Under the pieces are notes generated by a model. It had not been told where the DNA came from. It searched no databases and worked only from the letters and a program-made list of their open reading frames with translations. From assembly GCF_017299535.1 (NCBI RefSeq), contig NZ_CP071238.1, positions 186,001-250,000 of the forward strand: a stretch of DNA of 64,000 nucleotides, written 5' to 3'. The stretch is from Serratia marcescens subsp. marcescens ATCC 13880. Lineage in GTDB: Bacteria > Pseudomonadota > Gammaproteobacteria > Enterobacterales > Enterobacteriaceae. Both the position numbers and the translations under genes were made by a program. The number at the start of each line of letters is the position of its first letter. Within the stretch, counting starts at the first letter, position 1. Of the stretch, positions 1 through 10,283 are shown piece after piece.

Positions 1-630
1 CTGGTGACGGCGACGCGTCAGTTCAGCTATCAGGAAGAAGATCAGGATCTGATGCCGCTGCAGGCGTTCCTGTCGCATGCGGCGCTGGAAGCGGGCGAAG
101 GCCAGGCCGACGCCTATCAGGATGCGGTGCAGCTGATGACCCTGCACTCGGCCAAAGGGTTGGAGTTCCCGCTGGTGTTTATCGTCGGCATGGAAGAAGG
201 CATGTTCCCGAGCCAGATGTCGCTGGATGAGGGCGGCCGTCTGGAGGAGGAGCGCCGTCTGGCCTATGTGGGCGTAACGCGCGCCATGCAGAAGCTGACG
301 CTGACCTACGCCGAAACGCGCCGTCTGTACGGCAAAGAGGTTTACCATCGGCCGTCGCGCTTTATCGGTGAACTGCCGGAGGAGTGCGTGGAAGAAGTGC
401 GCCTGCGCGCCAGCGTATCGCGCCCGGTCAATCACCGCCGCATGGGTACGCCGATCAGCGAGAACGACACCGGATACAAGCTGGGTCAGCGCGTGCGCCA
501 TCCCAAGTTTGGCGAAGGCACCATCGTCAATCTGGAAGGCAGCGGCGAGCACAGCCGGCTGCAGATCGCCTTCCCGGGCGAAGGCATCAAGTGGCTGGTG
601 GCGGCCTACGCTCGGCTGGAAACGGTATAA
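1..630 (+). CDS. uvrD: DNA helicase II UvrD, C-terminal part (5' end outside window)
   Basis: This is the last 209 codons of the superfamily 1 3'-5' DNA helicase used in nucleotide excision repair and methyl-directed mismatch repair. The frame is open from base 1. Visible motifs are the [13 protein letters not shown] helicase motif V region and the [14 protein letters not shown] motif VI region, followed by the variable C-terminal tail ending in a small Tudor-like fold ([15 protein letters not shown]). The full protein is normally about 720 residues, so roughly 510 residues lie upstream of the window. The E. coli neighbour corA follows, but here a cupin gene on the opposite strand lies between them. 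Confidence 0.97.
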   Translation: MVTATRQFSYQEEDQDLMPLQAFLSHAALEAGEGQADAYQDAVQLMTLHSAKGLEFPLVFIVGMEEGMFPSQMSLDEGGRLEEERRLAYVGVTRAMQKLTLTYAETRRLYGKEVYHRPSRFIGELPEECVEEVRLRASVSRPVNHRRMGTPISENDTGYKLGQRVRHPKFGEGTIVNLEGSGEHSRLQIAFPGEGIKWLVAAYARLETV

Positions 631-677
631 AGAGAGGGGCGATTTGCAGGAGTTTCAGCCCCTGCAATCGTTCATCA

Positions 678-1151
678 TCAGTGAGGGTAGCGATCGCCGA
701 CCTGCGCGGTGGCATACCAGCGCATCACCGCTTCGGTGCCTTCGCCGCCTTCCTGCGGCGCCCACGGCATGCAGTCTTCTTCGGTCAGCGCCTGATACGG
801 ACCCCGCTTCACTTCGAACACCACGCCGCCGGCATCGACCGACAGCACCGCATGCCAGGTAAATGCCGGCATCTCCAGCACTTTGGTTTCTTCGCCGAGC
901 AGGGTGCGCTGCGTCACGACGCCGTCATCGTTGAACTGCAGCACGACAAAACGGCCGCGCAGCGGCGTCAGCAGCTCCCAGGTTTGCGGGTGGCGGTGCG
1001 GGCGGATATAGGTGCCGGGTTCCATGGCGATCGCCAGGCGTTGCACCGGGTCGCTCAGTTCTTCGTGTAAGGTGCGGTGCGCGCGCAGGCGGGGCACGCT
1101 GGCGGCCTGTTCGCTCATCGCGGTCAGTTCATGGGCGGTAATCTGTTTCAT
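678..1151 (-). CDS. WbuC-family cupin-fold metalloprotein
   Basis: A 157-residue single-domain cupin. The motif RPHRHPQTWELLTPLRG contains the HxH and downstream E expected of cupin metal ligands, and a second histidine lies in FTWHAVLSV. The sequence resembles the WbuC family, whose members are often found in O-antigen clusters and whose reaction is not established. It converges on uvrD and is divergent from corA. E. coli lacks a gene of this type here, so it is probably a Serratia-lineage insertion. Codon use looks like the neighbours. Function beyond a metal-binding cupin is not assignable from sequence. Confidence 0.8.
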   Translation of the reverse strand: MKQITAHELTAMSEQAASVPRLRAHRTLHEELSDPVQRLAIAMEPGTYIRPHRHPQTWELLTPLRGRFVVLQFNDDGVVTQRTLLGEETKVLEMPAFTWHAVLSVDAGGVVFEVKRGPYQALTEEDCMPWAPQEGGEGTEAVMRWYATAQVGDRYPH

Positions 1152-1488
1152 CGTTTAAATCCGCATGCTTGTCGTACCATTAGGGTGATGTCATCTTAGC
1201 AACATTCTTGGTGGCGGTAAGCGATCGCCGCGACTTTTTCAGTACGGTTTAAGCGCCATTTCTGCCATTGATCATCGTGATGATTTGTTGCGCAATTATC
1301 CCGCCTAACGTGTTGACAGGCTTTTTCTTCTCGGCGTAACATGCGCGCACTATTATCATTGAGGACAGACGCCTTGGACACACCCAGTAGATACTGGCTC
1401 ACTGACCTGCGCCGCAGGTATAACTTCTAAGGCTCTCCGTTTTTGCTGATAGCCTTCGTGGTTGTCGGCGACCCCGCAAAGCGTCGCT
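1152..1488. other. Cupin-corA intergenic region and first part of the corA leader
   Basis: About 340 non-coding bases between the divergent cupin gene and the corA leader ORF. It holds the likely corA promoter (1313-1342) and then two short inverted repeats in the putative transcript: CCAGT/ACTGG at 1384-1397 and ACCTGC/GCAGGT at 1405-1419. A 68-codon ORF on the minus strand across 1196-1402 overlaps the promoter and looks like noise. Confidence 0.5.
1313..1342 (+). promoter_or_regulatory. Candidate sigma-70 promoter of corA
   Basis: A perfect -35 hexamer TTGACA at 1313-1318 is followed after 18 bp by TAACAT at 1337-1342, a four-of-six match to TATAAT. It predicts a 5' untranslated leader of about 245 bases before corA, long enough to contain the small ORF and hairpins described here. 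Confidence 0.6.
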
Positions 1489-1602
1489 ATGAGTCAGATC
1501 TCTTCATGGTCTGAAACAATCGGTGATACGCATCCCCTCTGTTTCTGTGCTTCAACGCGTTGTCCGCACCCGTTACCTTCACGGAGTTTTGGCACATGCT
1601 GA
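1489..1602 (+). CDS. Putative corA leader peptide (CorL-like)
   Basis: A 37-codon ORF starts at ATG 1489 and stops at TGA 1600-1602, overlapping the first seven bases of corA in another frame. The peptide is rich in Pro (four), Ser and Cys, with several prolines in the second half. In Salmonella a short ORF, corL, in the corA leader is known to couple translation to Rho-dependent termination and Mg2+ response; I infer an analogous role from position and length only. The upstream Shine-Dalgarno is weak, which lowers confidence. Overlap with the corA start would allow translational coupling or interference. Confidence 0.4.
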   Translation: MSQISSWSETIGDTHPLCFCASTRCPHPLPSRSFGTC

Positions 1603-2546
1603 GCGCTTTTAAATTAGATAACCGCCGCTTGTCCCGTCTGGAACTGGACGACTCGGATGATCTCACGTCATCGCTGTGGGTTGATCTGGTCGAGCCGGAA
1701 GAGGGCGAGCGTGAGCGCGTGCAGAATGAGCTGGGACAAAGCCTGGCGACGCGTCCCGAACTGGACGACATCGAAGCCTCCGCCCGTTTCTTCGAAGACG
1801 AAGACGGTCTGCATATCCACTCCTTCTTCTACTTCGAAGATGCGGAAGATCACGCCGGCAACTCCACGGTGGCCTTCACCATCCGCGACGGCCGCCTGTA
1901 TACCCTGCGTGAGCGTGAACTGCCGGCGTTTCGCCTGTACCGCATGCGCGCCCGCAACCAGACCATGCTCGAAGGCAACGCCTACGAACTGCTGCTGGAT
2001 TTGTTCGAAACCAAGATTGAACAGCTGGCGGACGAGATAGAGAACATCTACAGCGATCTGGAACAGCTCAGCCGGGTGATCATGGAAGGGCATCAGGGCG
2101 ACGAATACGACGCCGCGCTGTCGACGCTGGCGGAGCTGGAAGATATCGGCTGGAAGGTGCGTTTGTGTCTGATGGATACCCAGCGCGCGCTCAACTTCTT
2201 GGTGCGCAAGGCGCGTTTGCCGACCGGCCAACTGGAGCAGGCGCGTGAAGTGCTGCGCGACATCGAATCCCTGCTGCCGCACAACGAATCGCTGTTCCAG
2301 AAGGTGAACTTCCTGATGCAGGCGGCGATGGGCTTCATCAATATCGAACAGAACCGCATCATCAAGATCTTCTCGGTGGTGTCGGTGGTGTTCCTGCCGC
2401 CTACGCTGGTGGCCTCCAGCTACGGCATGAACTTTGAATTCATGCCGGAACTGAAATGGTCGTTCGGCTACCCGGGCGCCATCACCTTGATGATCCTGGC
2501 GGGCCTGGCCCCTTACCTGTACTTCAAGCGCAAGAACTGGCTGTAA
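1596..2546 (+). CDS. corA: Magnesium/cobalt/nickel transporter CorA
   Basis: A 316-residue inner-membrane channel for Mg2+, with Co2+ and Ni2+ as alternative substrates, forming a pentamer. The large acidic cytoplasmic N-terminal domain is followed by two C-terminal membrane helices. The signature YGMN sits at residues 276-279 and a basic KRKNWL tail follows. The start at 1596 gives the E. coli length and N-terminus (MLSAF) and has an ACGGAG Shine-Dalgarno at 1581-1586. An in-frame extension to 1560 is open but has no family support. A leader ORF overlaps the start. Confidence 0.97.
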   Translation: MLSAFKLDNRRLSRLELDDSDDLTSSLWVDLVEPEEGERERVQNELGQSLATRPELDDIEASARFFEDEDGLHIHSFFYFEDAEDHAGNSTVAFTIRDGRLYTLRERELPAFRLYRMRARNQTMLEGNAYELLLDLFETKIEQLADEIENIYSDLEQLSRVIMEGHQGDEYDAALSTLAELEDIGWKVRLCLMDTQRALNFLVRKARLPTGQLEQAREVLRDIESLLPHNESLFQKVNFLMQAAMGFINIEQNRIIKIFSVVSVVFLPPTLVASSYGMNFEFMPELKWSFGYPGAITLMILAGLAPYLYFKRKNWL

Positions 2547-2561
2547 CCCGGCGGCGCCGGG
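2547..2561. terminator. Short GC hairpin between convergent corA and rarD
   Basis: CCCGGC at 2547-2552 pairs with GCCGGG at 2556-2561 across a 3-base loop, filling the 16-bp gap between the two stop codons. There is no T-tract, so it may act only weakly. Confidence 0.35.
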
Positions 2562-2562
2562 C

Positions 2563-3450
2563 TCAACGCAGCTTGCGCTGGGTATAGAGCGCGTCGAGGG
2601 TGAACAGGATCAGCGCCGCCCAGATAAAGCCGAAGGTCACCAGTTTGTCCTGGCCGATGGTCTCGCCGTAGAAGGTGACCGCCAGCAGGAACATCAGCGT
2701 CGGGCCGAGATACTGGAAGAAACCGAGCGTCGACAGGCGCAGCCGGGTAGCCGCCGCGGTGAAGCACAGCAGCGGCACGGTGGTGACGATGCCGGCGGCG
2801 ACCAGTAGCAGATTCAGCGACCACGGGTTGGCGCTCAGGTGGCTGGTGGGGCTGTCGGCGAACAGGAACAGGTAGCCCGCCGCCACTGGCAGCAGCCACA
2901 GCGTTTCAATCAGCATGCCGGTCTGCGCGTCGATGGCGATTTTTTTGCGCAGCAGGCCGTAGAAGGCGAAGCTGAACGCCAATCCCAGACCGATGATCGG
3001 CAACGAACCGAACTGCCAGAGCTGCACCAGCACCCCGGTGAACGCCAGCGCCACCGCCACCCACTGCATGCGGCGGAAACGTTCGCCGAGAAACAGCATC
3101 CCCAGCAGCACGTTAACCAGCGGGTTGATGAAGTAGCCCAGGCTGGCTTCCAGCATATGGTGATTGTTCACCGCCCAGATGAACAGCAGCCAGTTGCCGC
3201 CGATCAACAGCGCGGTGACCGCCAGCAACAGCAGCCGTTTGCGGTTTTGGCAGGCGGCGCGCACTTTCGGCCAGTTGCGGCCCAGCGTGATCAGCGCCAG
3301 CATGAAGAAAAACGACCAGATGATCCGGTGGGTGAGGATCTCGTCCGCGGGCACTTGCTGGATCAGTTTGAAATAGGCCGGGGCGATGCCCCACATAAAA
3401 TAGGCGGCCAGGGCGAAGAAAATGCCCTGACGCGTTTGCTTTGCGTCCAT
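2563..3450 (-). CDS. rarD: EamA-family transporter RarD
   Basis: A 295-residue drug/metabolite (EamA) transporter with about ten hydrophobic segments. It is called a chloramphenicol-sensitivity protein by family name; its substrate is unproven. The motif NNHHMLEASLGYFINPL is typical of RarD. The start at 3450 gives MDAKQTRQG as in E. coli; an in-frame extension to 3513 adds 21 residues without family support. yigI lies 66 bp upstream on the same strand and the pair may be co-transcribed. Confidence 0.93.
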   Translation of the reverse strand: MDAKQTRQGIFFALAAYFMWGIAPAYFKLIQQVPADEILTHRIIWSFFFMLALITLGRNWPKVRAACQNRKRLLLLAVTALLIGGNWLLFIWAVNNHHMLEASLGYFINPLVNVLLGMLFLGERFRRMQWVAVALAFTGVLVQLWQFGSLPIIGLGLAFSFAFYGLLRKKIAIDAQTGMLIETLWLLPVAAGYLFLFADSPTSHLSANPWSLNLLLVAAGIVTTVPLLCFTAAATRLRLSTLGFFQYLGPTLMFLLAVTFYGETIGQDKLVTFGFIWAALILFTLDALYTQRKLR

Positions 3451-3516
3451 GACGTCACTCTGGTGGGGAACGTAAGATGCGGTGAGTGTACTGAAGTCGC
3501 TCACCGCACACAATCA

Positions 3517-3987
3517 TCAGCCGACCAGATAGGTGGCGGTGGCGGTCGCGATATGCAGGCCGTCGTGGTTATGCAGTTCTACGCGCGCGACGGCGACCTT
3601 GTTGCCGCTGCGCAGCACGCTGGCGGAGGCGACGAAGTGTTCGCCGCGGCCGGGGCGCAGATAGTCGACGCGCAGATCGATGGTGCCCATGCGCGACAGT
3701 TTGGCGGCGATCTCTTCTTCGATCAGCGGTTCCAGGCGCGTCAGCACGCCGCCGGCGCAAGCCAGCCCGGCGGCGACGTCCAGCACCGCGGCGATCACGC
3801 CGCCGTGCAGAATTTCCTGTGCGGCGTTGCCCACCAGCTTGCGCTGGTTGGTGAAGCTCAGTTCGACGTAGTCATCGTCGAAGCGGCGCAGCTCCAGGCC
3901 AAGCTCGCGGTTGAACGGCATGTGGTAGACAAAAATTTCGCCGATCTTGCGGCGGGCGGCTTCCAGGGTCAGTGGTGTGGTCGACAT
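3517..3987 (-). CDS. yigI: Hotdog-fold thioesterase family protein YigI
   Basis: A 156-residue PaaI-like hotdog protein closely resembling E. coli YigI. The [14 protein letters not shown] segment carries the expected helix with the catalytic-type HGG motif, and the C-terminal strands [10 protein letters not shown] and [10 protein letters not shown] are conserved. Members hydrolyse acyl-CoA thioesters; work on YigI suggests activity on medium- and long-chain acyl-CoA, but this is not visible here. It is divergent from pldA across 203 bp and upstream of rarD on the same strand. Confidence 0.9.
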   Translation of the reverse strand: MSTTPLTLEAARRKIGEIFVYHMPFNRELGLELRRFDDDYVELSFTNQRKLVGNAAQEILHGGVIAAVLDVAAGLACAGGVLTRLEPLIEEEIAAKLSRMGTIDLRVDYLRPGRGEHFVASASVLRSGNKVAVARVELHNHDGLHIATATATYLVG

Positions 3988-4190
3988 AGCGGGTTTCCGT
4001 TTTTCTTTTGCGTTTTAAGGGAGCTAACTGGTCAGTCCAGGTTAATGGAATGTTGATTTTATGCTTAACCTTTGTTGCTTTCCAGACTATTCCAATAAAA
4101 CCGGACTGCGCTGCGGTAAAGCCTCCTTTGTGTGTAAAATGGCCTGATTTTTTCCGGGCTTGCCCTTTTTCGTTGGAGTGAGGAGAGGTT

Positions 4191-5069
4191 ATGCGCATTT
4201 TGTCAGGGATCGTTTCCGCCACGCTGCTGATGCCGGCGCTGGCATTGGCTGAGGAAGCCAAAGAGCAGCAGATTCACGATAGGCCGGCGGTGCGCGGCAG
4301 CATTATCGCCAACCTGCTGCAGGAGCACGATAATCCGTTCACGCTGTATCCTTACGATCCCAATTACCTGTTGTACACCGACACCAGCGATATCAACAAA
4401 GAAGCCATCAAGACGTACAACTGGGCCGACAAGGCGCGCAAGGACGAGGTGAAATACCAGCTTAGCCTGGCGTTTCCGCTGTGGCGGGGCATTGCCGGCG
4501 ACAATTCGGTGCTCGGCGCGTCTTATACTCAGCGCTCCTGGTGGCAATTGTCCAACCGCGGCGAGTCTTCGCCGTTCCGCGAGACCAACTACGAGCCGCA
4601 ACTGTTCGTGGGGTGGGCGACCGATTACCGCTTTGCCGGTTGGACGCTGCGCGATGTTGAAATCGGCGTTAACCATCAGTCTAACGGCCGCTCGGACCCG
4701 ACGTCGCGCAGCTGGAATCGCGGTTATGCGCGGCTGATGGCGCAAAACGGCAATTGGCAGGTGGATCTCAAGCCCTGGTTCCGTTTCTCGGAGAGCTCGA
4801 GCAACGACGACAACCCGGACATCACCAAATACATGGGATACTACCGGTTGAAGGTCGGTTACGCCTGGGGCGACAGCGTGTTCAGCGTCGACAGCCACTA
4901 CAACTGGAACAGCGGCTACGGCGGCGCGGAACTGGGCTGGAGCTACCCGATCACCCGCAACGTGCGATTCTATACCCAGGTGTTCAGCGGCTACGGCGAA
5001 TCGCTGATCGACTACAACTTCCGGCAGACACGGGTGGGCGTTGGTGTCATGCTGAACGATATTATGTAA
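4191..5069 (+). CDS. pldA: Outer membrane phospholipase A (OMPLA)
   Basis: A 292-residue outer-membrane beta-barrel that hydrolyses phospholipids misplaced in the outer leaflet and requires Ca2+ and dimerisation. A signal peptide (residues 1-20, ending ALALA) precedes the barrel. The catalytic residues are all present: His162 and Ser164 in NHQSNGRS, and Asn176 in SWNR. These equal His142, Ser144 and Asn156 of the mature E. coli enzyme after subtracting the 20-residue signal. An AGGAGAGG Shine-Dalgarno precedes the start. recQ follows 43 bp downstream. Confidence 0.97.
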   Translation: MRILSGIVSATLLMPALALAEEAKEQQIHDRPAVRGSIIANLLQEHDNPFTLYPYDPNYLLYTDTSDINKEAIKTYNWADKARKDEVKYQLSLAFPLWRGIAGDNSVLGASYTQRSWWQLSNRGESSPFRETNYEPQLFVGWATDYRFAGWTLRDVEIGVNHQSNGRSDPTSRSWNRGYARLMAQNGNWQVDLKPWFRFSESSSNDDNPDITKYMGYYRLKVGYAWGDSVFSVDSHYNWNSGYGGAELGWSYPITRNVRFYTQVFSGYGESLIDYNFRQTRVGVGVMLNDIM

Positions 5070-5112
5070 TCATACCCGGTGGGTGTGTACCGATGAAAAA
5101 ATGGGGAAGTGT

Positions 5113-6945
<1,833 letters not shown>

Positions 6946-6957
6946 GGGCGATATATC

Positions 6958-7578
6958 ATGCTGATGCTGTTTCTCACCGTGGCGCTGGTGCATCTGATTG
7001 CGCTGATGAGCCCGGGGCCGGACTTCTTTTTCGTGTCGCAAACCGCCGCCAGCCGCTCGCGCCGCGAGGCGATGATGGGCGTGGTCGGCATTTCGCTCGG
7101 CATCGTGGTATGGGCCGGCGTGGCGTTGATGGGGCTGCATCTGATCCTGCAGAAGATGGCCTGGTTGCATCAGATCATCATGGTTGGCGGCGGCATTTAC
7201 CTGTGCTGGATGGGGTGGCAACTGCTGCGTTCCGCGCGGGCGCAGCAAGCGCAGCCGGCGGCGGAGGCCCAGGTGGCGTTGCCGAAGGCCGGGCGCAGCT
7301 TTATTCGCGGCTTCCTGACCAATTTGTCCAACCCGAAAGCGGTGATCTATTTCGGCAGCGTGTTCTCGCTGTTCGTCGGCGACAGCGTCGGCGCCGGAGC
7401 GCGCTGGGGGCTGTTCTTGCTGATCGTCGCCGAGACCTTCGTCTGGTTCAGCCTGGTGGCGGTGGTGTTTGCGCTGCCGGCGATGCGCCGCGGCTATCAG
7501 CGGTTGGCCAAGTGGATAGACGGGGTGGCGGGTGTGCTGTTTACCGGCTTCGGGTTACATCTGATATTTACCCGCTAA
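6958..7578 (+). CDS. rhtC: Threonine export protein RhtC
   Basis: A 206-residue LysE/RhtB-family exporter with about six membrane segments. The N-terminal LIALMSPGPDFFFVSQTA and the FLTNLSNPKA motif are family signatures. RhtC in E. coli exports threonine. It lies 12 bp after recQ on the same strand, so they may share a transcript, and is convergent with the paralogue rhtB. Confidence 0.94.
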   Translation: MLMLFLTVALVHLIALMSPGPDFFFVSQTAASRSRREAMMGVVGISLGIVVWAGVALMGLHLILQKMAWLHQIIMVGGGIYLCWMGWQLLRSARAQQAQPAAEAQVALPKAGRSFIRGFLTNLSNPKAVIYFGSVFSLFVGDSVGAGARWGLFLLIVAETFVWFSLVAVVFALPAMRRGYQRLAKWIDGVAGVLFTGFGLHLIFTR

Positions 7579-7594
7579 CCGCAGTGAAATGCCC

Positions 7595-7627
7595 AAGGCC
7601 GAGCAGCGATGCCCGGCCTTTTCTGTC
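7595..7627. terminator. Bidirectional terminator between rhtC and rhtB
   Basis: AAGGCCG at 7595-7601 pairs with CGGCCTT at 7614-7620 and is followed by TTCTGTC. It lies between converging stop codons. Confidence 0.6.
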
Positions 7628-8246
7628 AGGCTTTGCGGGCGGTCGCCAGCAGCCCCGCCACCAGAATGAACAGCGAACCGAACAGTCGGTTGAGCAGCTG
7701 CATCTGGCGCGGCGTTCTCAGCCAGCCGGCGATGCGCGTCGCCAGGGTGGCGTAACCGATCATCACCAGAATATCCACCACCACGGTGGTGACGCCGAGC
7801 ACCAGATACTGCTCAGCCTGGGGCTGATTGGGCAAGATGAACTGCGGGAACAGCGCGGCGAGGAACACGATGCTTTTCGGGTTGGTCAGGTTGACCAGCA
7901 CCGCGCGGCGGAACAGACGGCGGCGCGGCATGCTGCCCGCCAGCGCATGCAGATCCAGCGCCCCGGCGGCGCGCCATTGCTGGATGCCGAGCCACACCAG
8001 GTAGGCGGCGCCCAGCCATTTCAGCAGCTCGAACGCCAGCAGCGATTGCGATATCAGCGCGCCGAGGCCGATGCCCACCAGCACGATGTGCGCGCTCAAC
8101 CCGACCTGCAGCCCGGCGATCGACGCGGCGGCGCCGCGATAGCCGTGGCTGATGCCGGTGCTCATGGTATTGATGGCGCCTGAACCGGGGGAGAGGCTCA
8201 GGATAAGCGTGGTCAGCAGATAGGTTAACCACCAGTCCAAGGTCAT
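7626..8246 (-). CDS. rhtB: Homoserine/homoserine lactone efflux protein RhtB
   Basis: A 206-residue LysE/RhtB-family membrane exporter; the E. coli orthologue exports homoserine and homoserine lactones. Conserved features are [12 protein letters not shown] near the N-terminus and [19 protein letters not shown] in the middle. The start at 8246 gives MTLDWW, matching the E. coli MTLEWW; the open frame extends 26 codons further upstream but has no family support. It is divergent from pldB with about 150 bp between. Confidence 0.94.
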   Translation of the reverse strand: MTLDWWLTYLLTTLILSLSPGSGAINTMSTGISHGYRGAAASIAGLQVGLSAHIVLVGIGLGALISQSLLAFELLKWLGAAYLVWLGIQQWRAAGALDLHALAGSMPRRRLFRRAVLVNLTNPKSIVFLAALFPQFILPNQPQAEQYLVLGVTTVVVDILVMIGYATLATRIAGWLRTPRQMQLLNRLFGSLFILVAGLLATARKA

Positions 8247-8394
8247 GGTGCTTCGGCTCCCTGAAAGTGTCGTTTTGTGCCACAATGCGCCGAGGCGGCG
8301 CCGTTTTTGTAAGAATTGAATCACAATACGCTAGTATGATTTCTTGTGCCAGCGGTCACATTTTTCCGCCGGCCCCACAGGGAAAACGCTCTCG

Positions 8395-9438
8395 ATGACC
8401 TCGTTCACTCTCAGCTCCGATGACTGGTTAACGCGTGAAACGCAGTTCGCTGCCTTCGCCACCGGGCCGCTGCTGGATTTCTGGCGGCAGCGCGAAGAAG
8501 GCGAATTCAGCGGCGTGGACGGCGTGCCGATCCGCTTTGTGCGCTTCAGTTCCGCGCGGCATCAGCGCGTGGTGGTGGTCAGCCCCGGCCGCATCGAAAG
8601 CTATGTGAAATACCCCGAGGTGGCCTACGATCTGTTCCACTGCGGCTACGACGTGGTGATCGTCGATCATCGCGGCCAGGGGCGTTCCGGGCGTTTACTG
8701 GCGGATACGCACCGCGGTCATGTGGTAAACTTCGCCGACTACGTGGACGATTTCGAGCAGCTGTGGCTGCGCGAGGTCGAATCGCGCGGTTATCGGCAGC
8801 GCTTCGCGCTGGCGCATTCGATGGGCGGCGCGATCCTGGCGCAGTTCCTGCAGCGCCGGCCGCAGGCGTTCGACGCGGCGGCGTTTTGCGCGCCGATGTT
8901 CGGCATCCGGTTGCCGATGCCGGGTTGGCTGGCCGATCGCATTCTCGACTGGGCGGAGACCCGCCCGGCGATCCGCGATTATTACGCGGTGGGCACCGGC
9001 CAGTGGCGTCCGTTGCCCTATGTGGTCAACGTGTTGACCCATAGCCGCGAGCGTTACCGTCGCAGCCTGCGCTATTATGCCGATTACCCCGAGCTGCAGG
9101 TGGGCGGGCCGACCTACCATTGGGTGCGGGAGAGCATCCGCGCCGGCCGGCAGATTATCGCGCAGGCCGGGGAGATCACCACGCCGCTGTTGCTTTTGCA
9201 GGCCGGTGAAGAACGGGTAGTCGACAACCGTTCGCACCAGGCTTTTTGTCAGGCTCTGTCAGACGCGGGGCGCCCTTGCGAAGGGGGGCTCCCGTGGGTT
9301 ATCAACGGCGCACGCCATGAGATCCTGTTCGAGCGGGACGCGCTGCGCGCCGAAGCACTGAACGCAATTCTGCGCTTCTTTGCTCAACACTTAGGCGGCG
9401 CGCTGCCGCCGACAACTCCATCAGAGGTTAGAACATAA
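8395..9438 (+). CDS. pldB: Lysophospholipase L2
   Basis: A 347-residue alpha/beta hydrolase that removes the remaining acyl chain of lysophospholipids at the inner membrane. The nucleophile elbow AHSMGG places the catalytic serine at residue 142; a late histidine occurs in GARHEILFE. The N-terminal SDDWLTRETQFAAF region matches E. coli PldB. I start at ATG 8395; the frame is open to 8344 without a better ribosome binding site. yigL follows after 4 bp, an operon arrangement kept from E. coli. Confidence 0.94.
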   Translation: MTSFTLSSDDWLTRETQFAAFATGPLLDFWRQREEGEFSGVDGVPIRFVRFSSARHQRVVVVSPGRIESYVKYPEVAYDLFHCGYDVVIVDHRGQGRSGRLLADTHRGHVVNFADYVDDFEQLWLREVESRGYRQRFALAHSMGGAILAQFLQRRPQAFDAAAFCAPMFGIRLPMPGWLADRILDWAETRPAIRDYYAVGTGQWRPLPYVVNVLTHSRERYRRSLRYYADYPELQVGGPTYHWVRESIRAGRQIIAQAGEITTPLLLLQAGEERVVDNRSHQAFCQALSDAGRPCEGGLPWVINGARHEILFERDALRAEALNAILRFFAQHLGGALPPTTPSEVRT

Positions 9439-9442
9439 CGCT

Positions 9443-10240
9443 ATGTATCACGTCGTCGCTTCCGATTTAGATGGCACGCTGCTGTCTCCCGACCATACCC
9501 TGTCGCCGTACGCTAAAGAAACGCTGAAGTTGCTGACTCAGCGCGGCGTGCATTTCGTGTTCGCTACCGGCCGCCACCATATCGACGTGGCGCAGATCCG
9601 CGACAGCCTGGAGATCAGCGCCTTTATGATCACTTCCAACGGCGCACGGGTGCACAACACCGCCGGCGAACTGATTTTCAGCCACAACCTGGACGGAGAT
9701 ATCGCCCGCGATCTGTACGGCATGCTGCACGACGATCCGGATATCACCACCAACGTCTACCGTAACGACGATTGGTTTACCAACCGCGAAAGCCCGGAGC
9801 AGGAAGAGTTCTTCCAGGAATCGGTGTTCAAATATCAGCTGTTTGAGCCGGGCCTGCTGGAAACTGACGGCGTCTGCAAGGTTTACTTCACCTGTGAAGA
9901 TCACGAGCGGTTGCTGCAGGTGGAAGACGCCATCAACGCGCGCTGGGGCGATCGGGTCAACGTCAGCTTCTCGTTCCCGACCTGCCTGGAAGTGATGGCG
10001 GGCGGCGTGTCGAAAGGGCATGCGCTGGAAGAAGTGGCCAAGATCATCGGCTATACGCTGCAAGAGTGCATCGCTTTTGGCGACGGCATGAACGATCTGG
10101 AGATGTTGTCGATGGCCGGCAAGGGCTGCATCATGCGCGACGCGCATCAGCGCCTGAAGGACATGCTGCCGGAGCTGGAAGTGATCGGCTCCAACGTCGA
10201 TAACGCGGTGCCGCACTACCTGCGCAAGATGTTCCTCTGA
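9443..10240 (+). CDS. yigL: HAD-family sugar/pyridoxal phosphatase YigL
   Basis: A 265-residue HAD phosphatase of the Cof/IIB type. Motif I DLDGTLL carries Asp8 and Asp10, motif II is FATGR, and motif IV GDGMNDLEML sits near the C-terminus. The E. coli orthologue dephosphorylates sugar phosphates and pyridoxal phosphate and is a target of the SgrS small RNA, which acts on the pldB-yigL transcript there. The gene is directly downstream of pldB, so such control is possible here. Confidence 0.93.
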   Translation: MYHVVASDLDGTLLSPDHTLSPYAKETLKLLTQRGVHFVFATGRHHIDVAQIRDSLEISAFMITSNGARVHNTAGELIFSHNLDGDIARDLYGMLHDDPDITTNVYRNDDWFTNRESPEQEEFFQESVFKYQLFEPGLLETDGVCKVYFTCEDHERLLQVEDAINARWGDRVNVSFSFPTCLEVMAGGVSKGHALEEVAKIIGYTLQECIAFGDGMNDLEMLSMAGKGCIMRDAHQRLKDMLPELEVIGSNVDNAVPHYLRKMFL

Positions 10241-10257
10241 AATAACCTTTAAATAAT

Positions 10258-10279
10258 AAGGGCGCCTTGCGGCGCCCTT
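10258..10279. terminator. Bidirectional terminator between yigL and glpQ
   Basis: Perfect 9-bp stem AAGGGCGCC/GGCGCCCTT with a TTGC loop between convergent genes. Confidence 0.65.
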
Positions 10280-10283
10280 GGCA

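Noticed and set aside
1196..1402. 68-codon minus-strand ORF before corA
   Set aside because: It covers the corA promoter, has no ribosome binding site and no family resemblance.
2839..4056. 405-codon plus-strand frame opposite rarD and yigI
   Set aside because: Antisense to two genes with clear orthologues; low-complexity Gln/His/Arg product.
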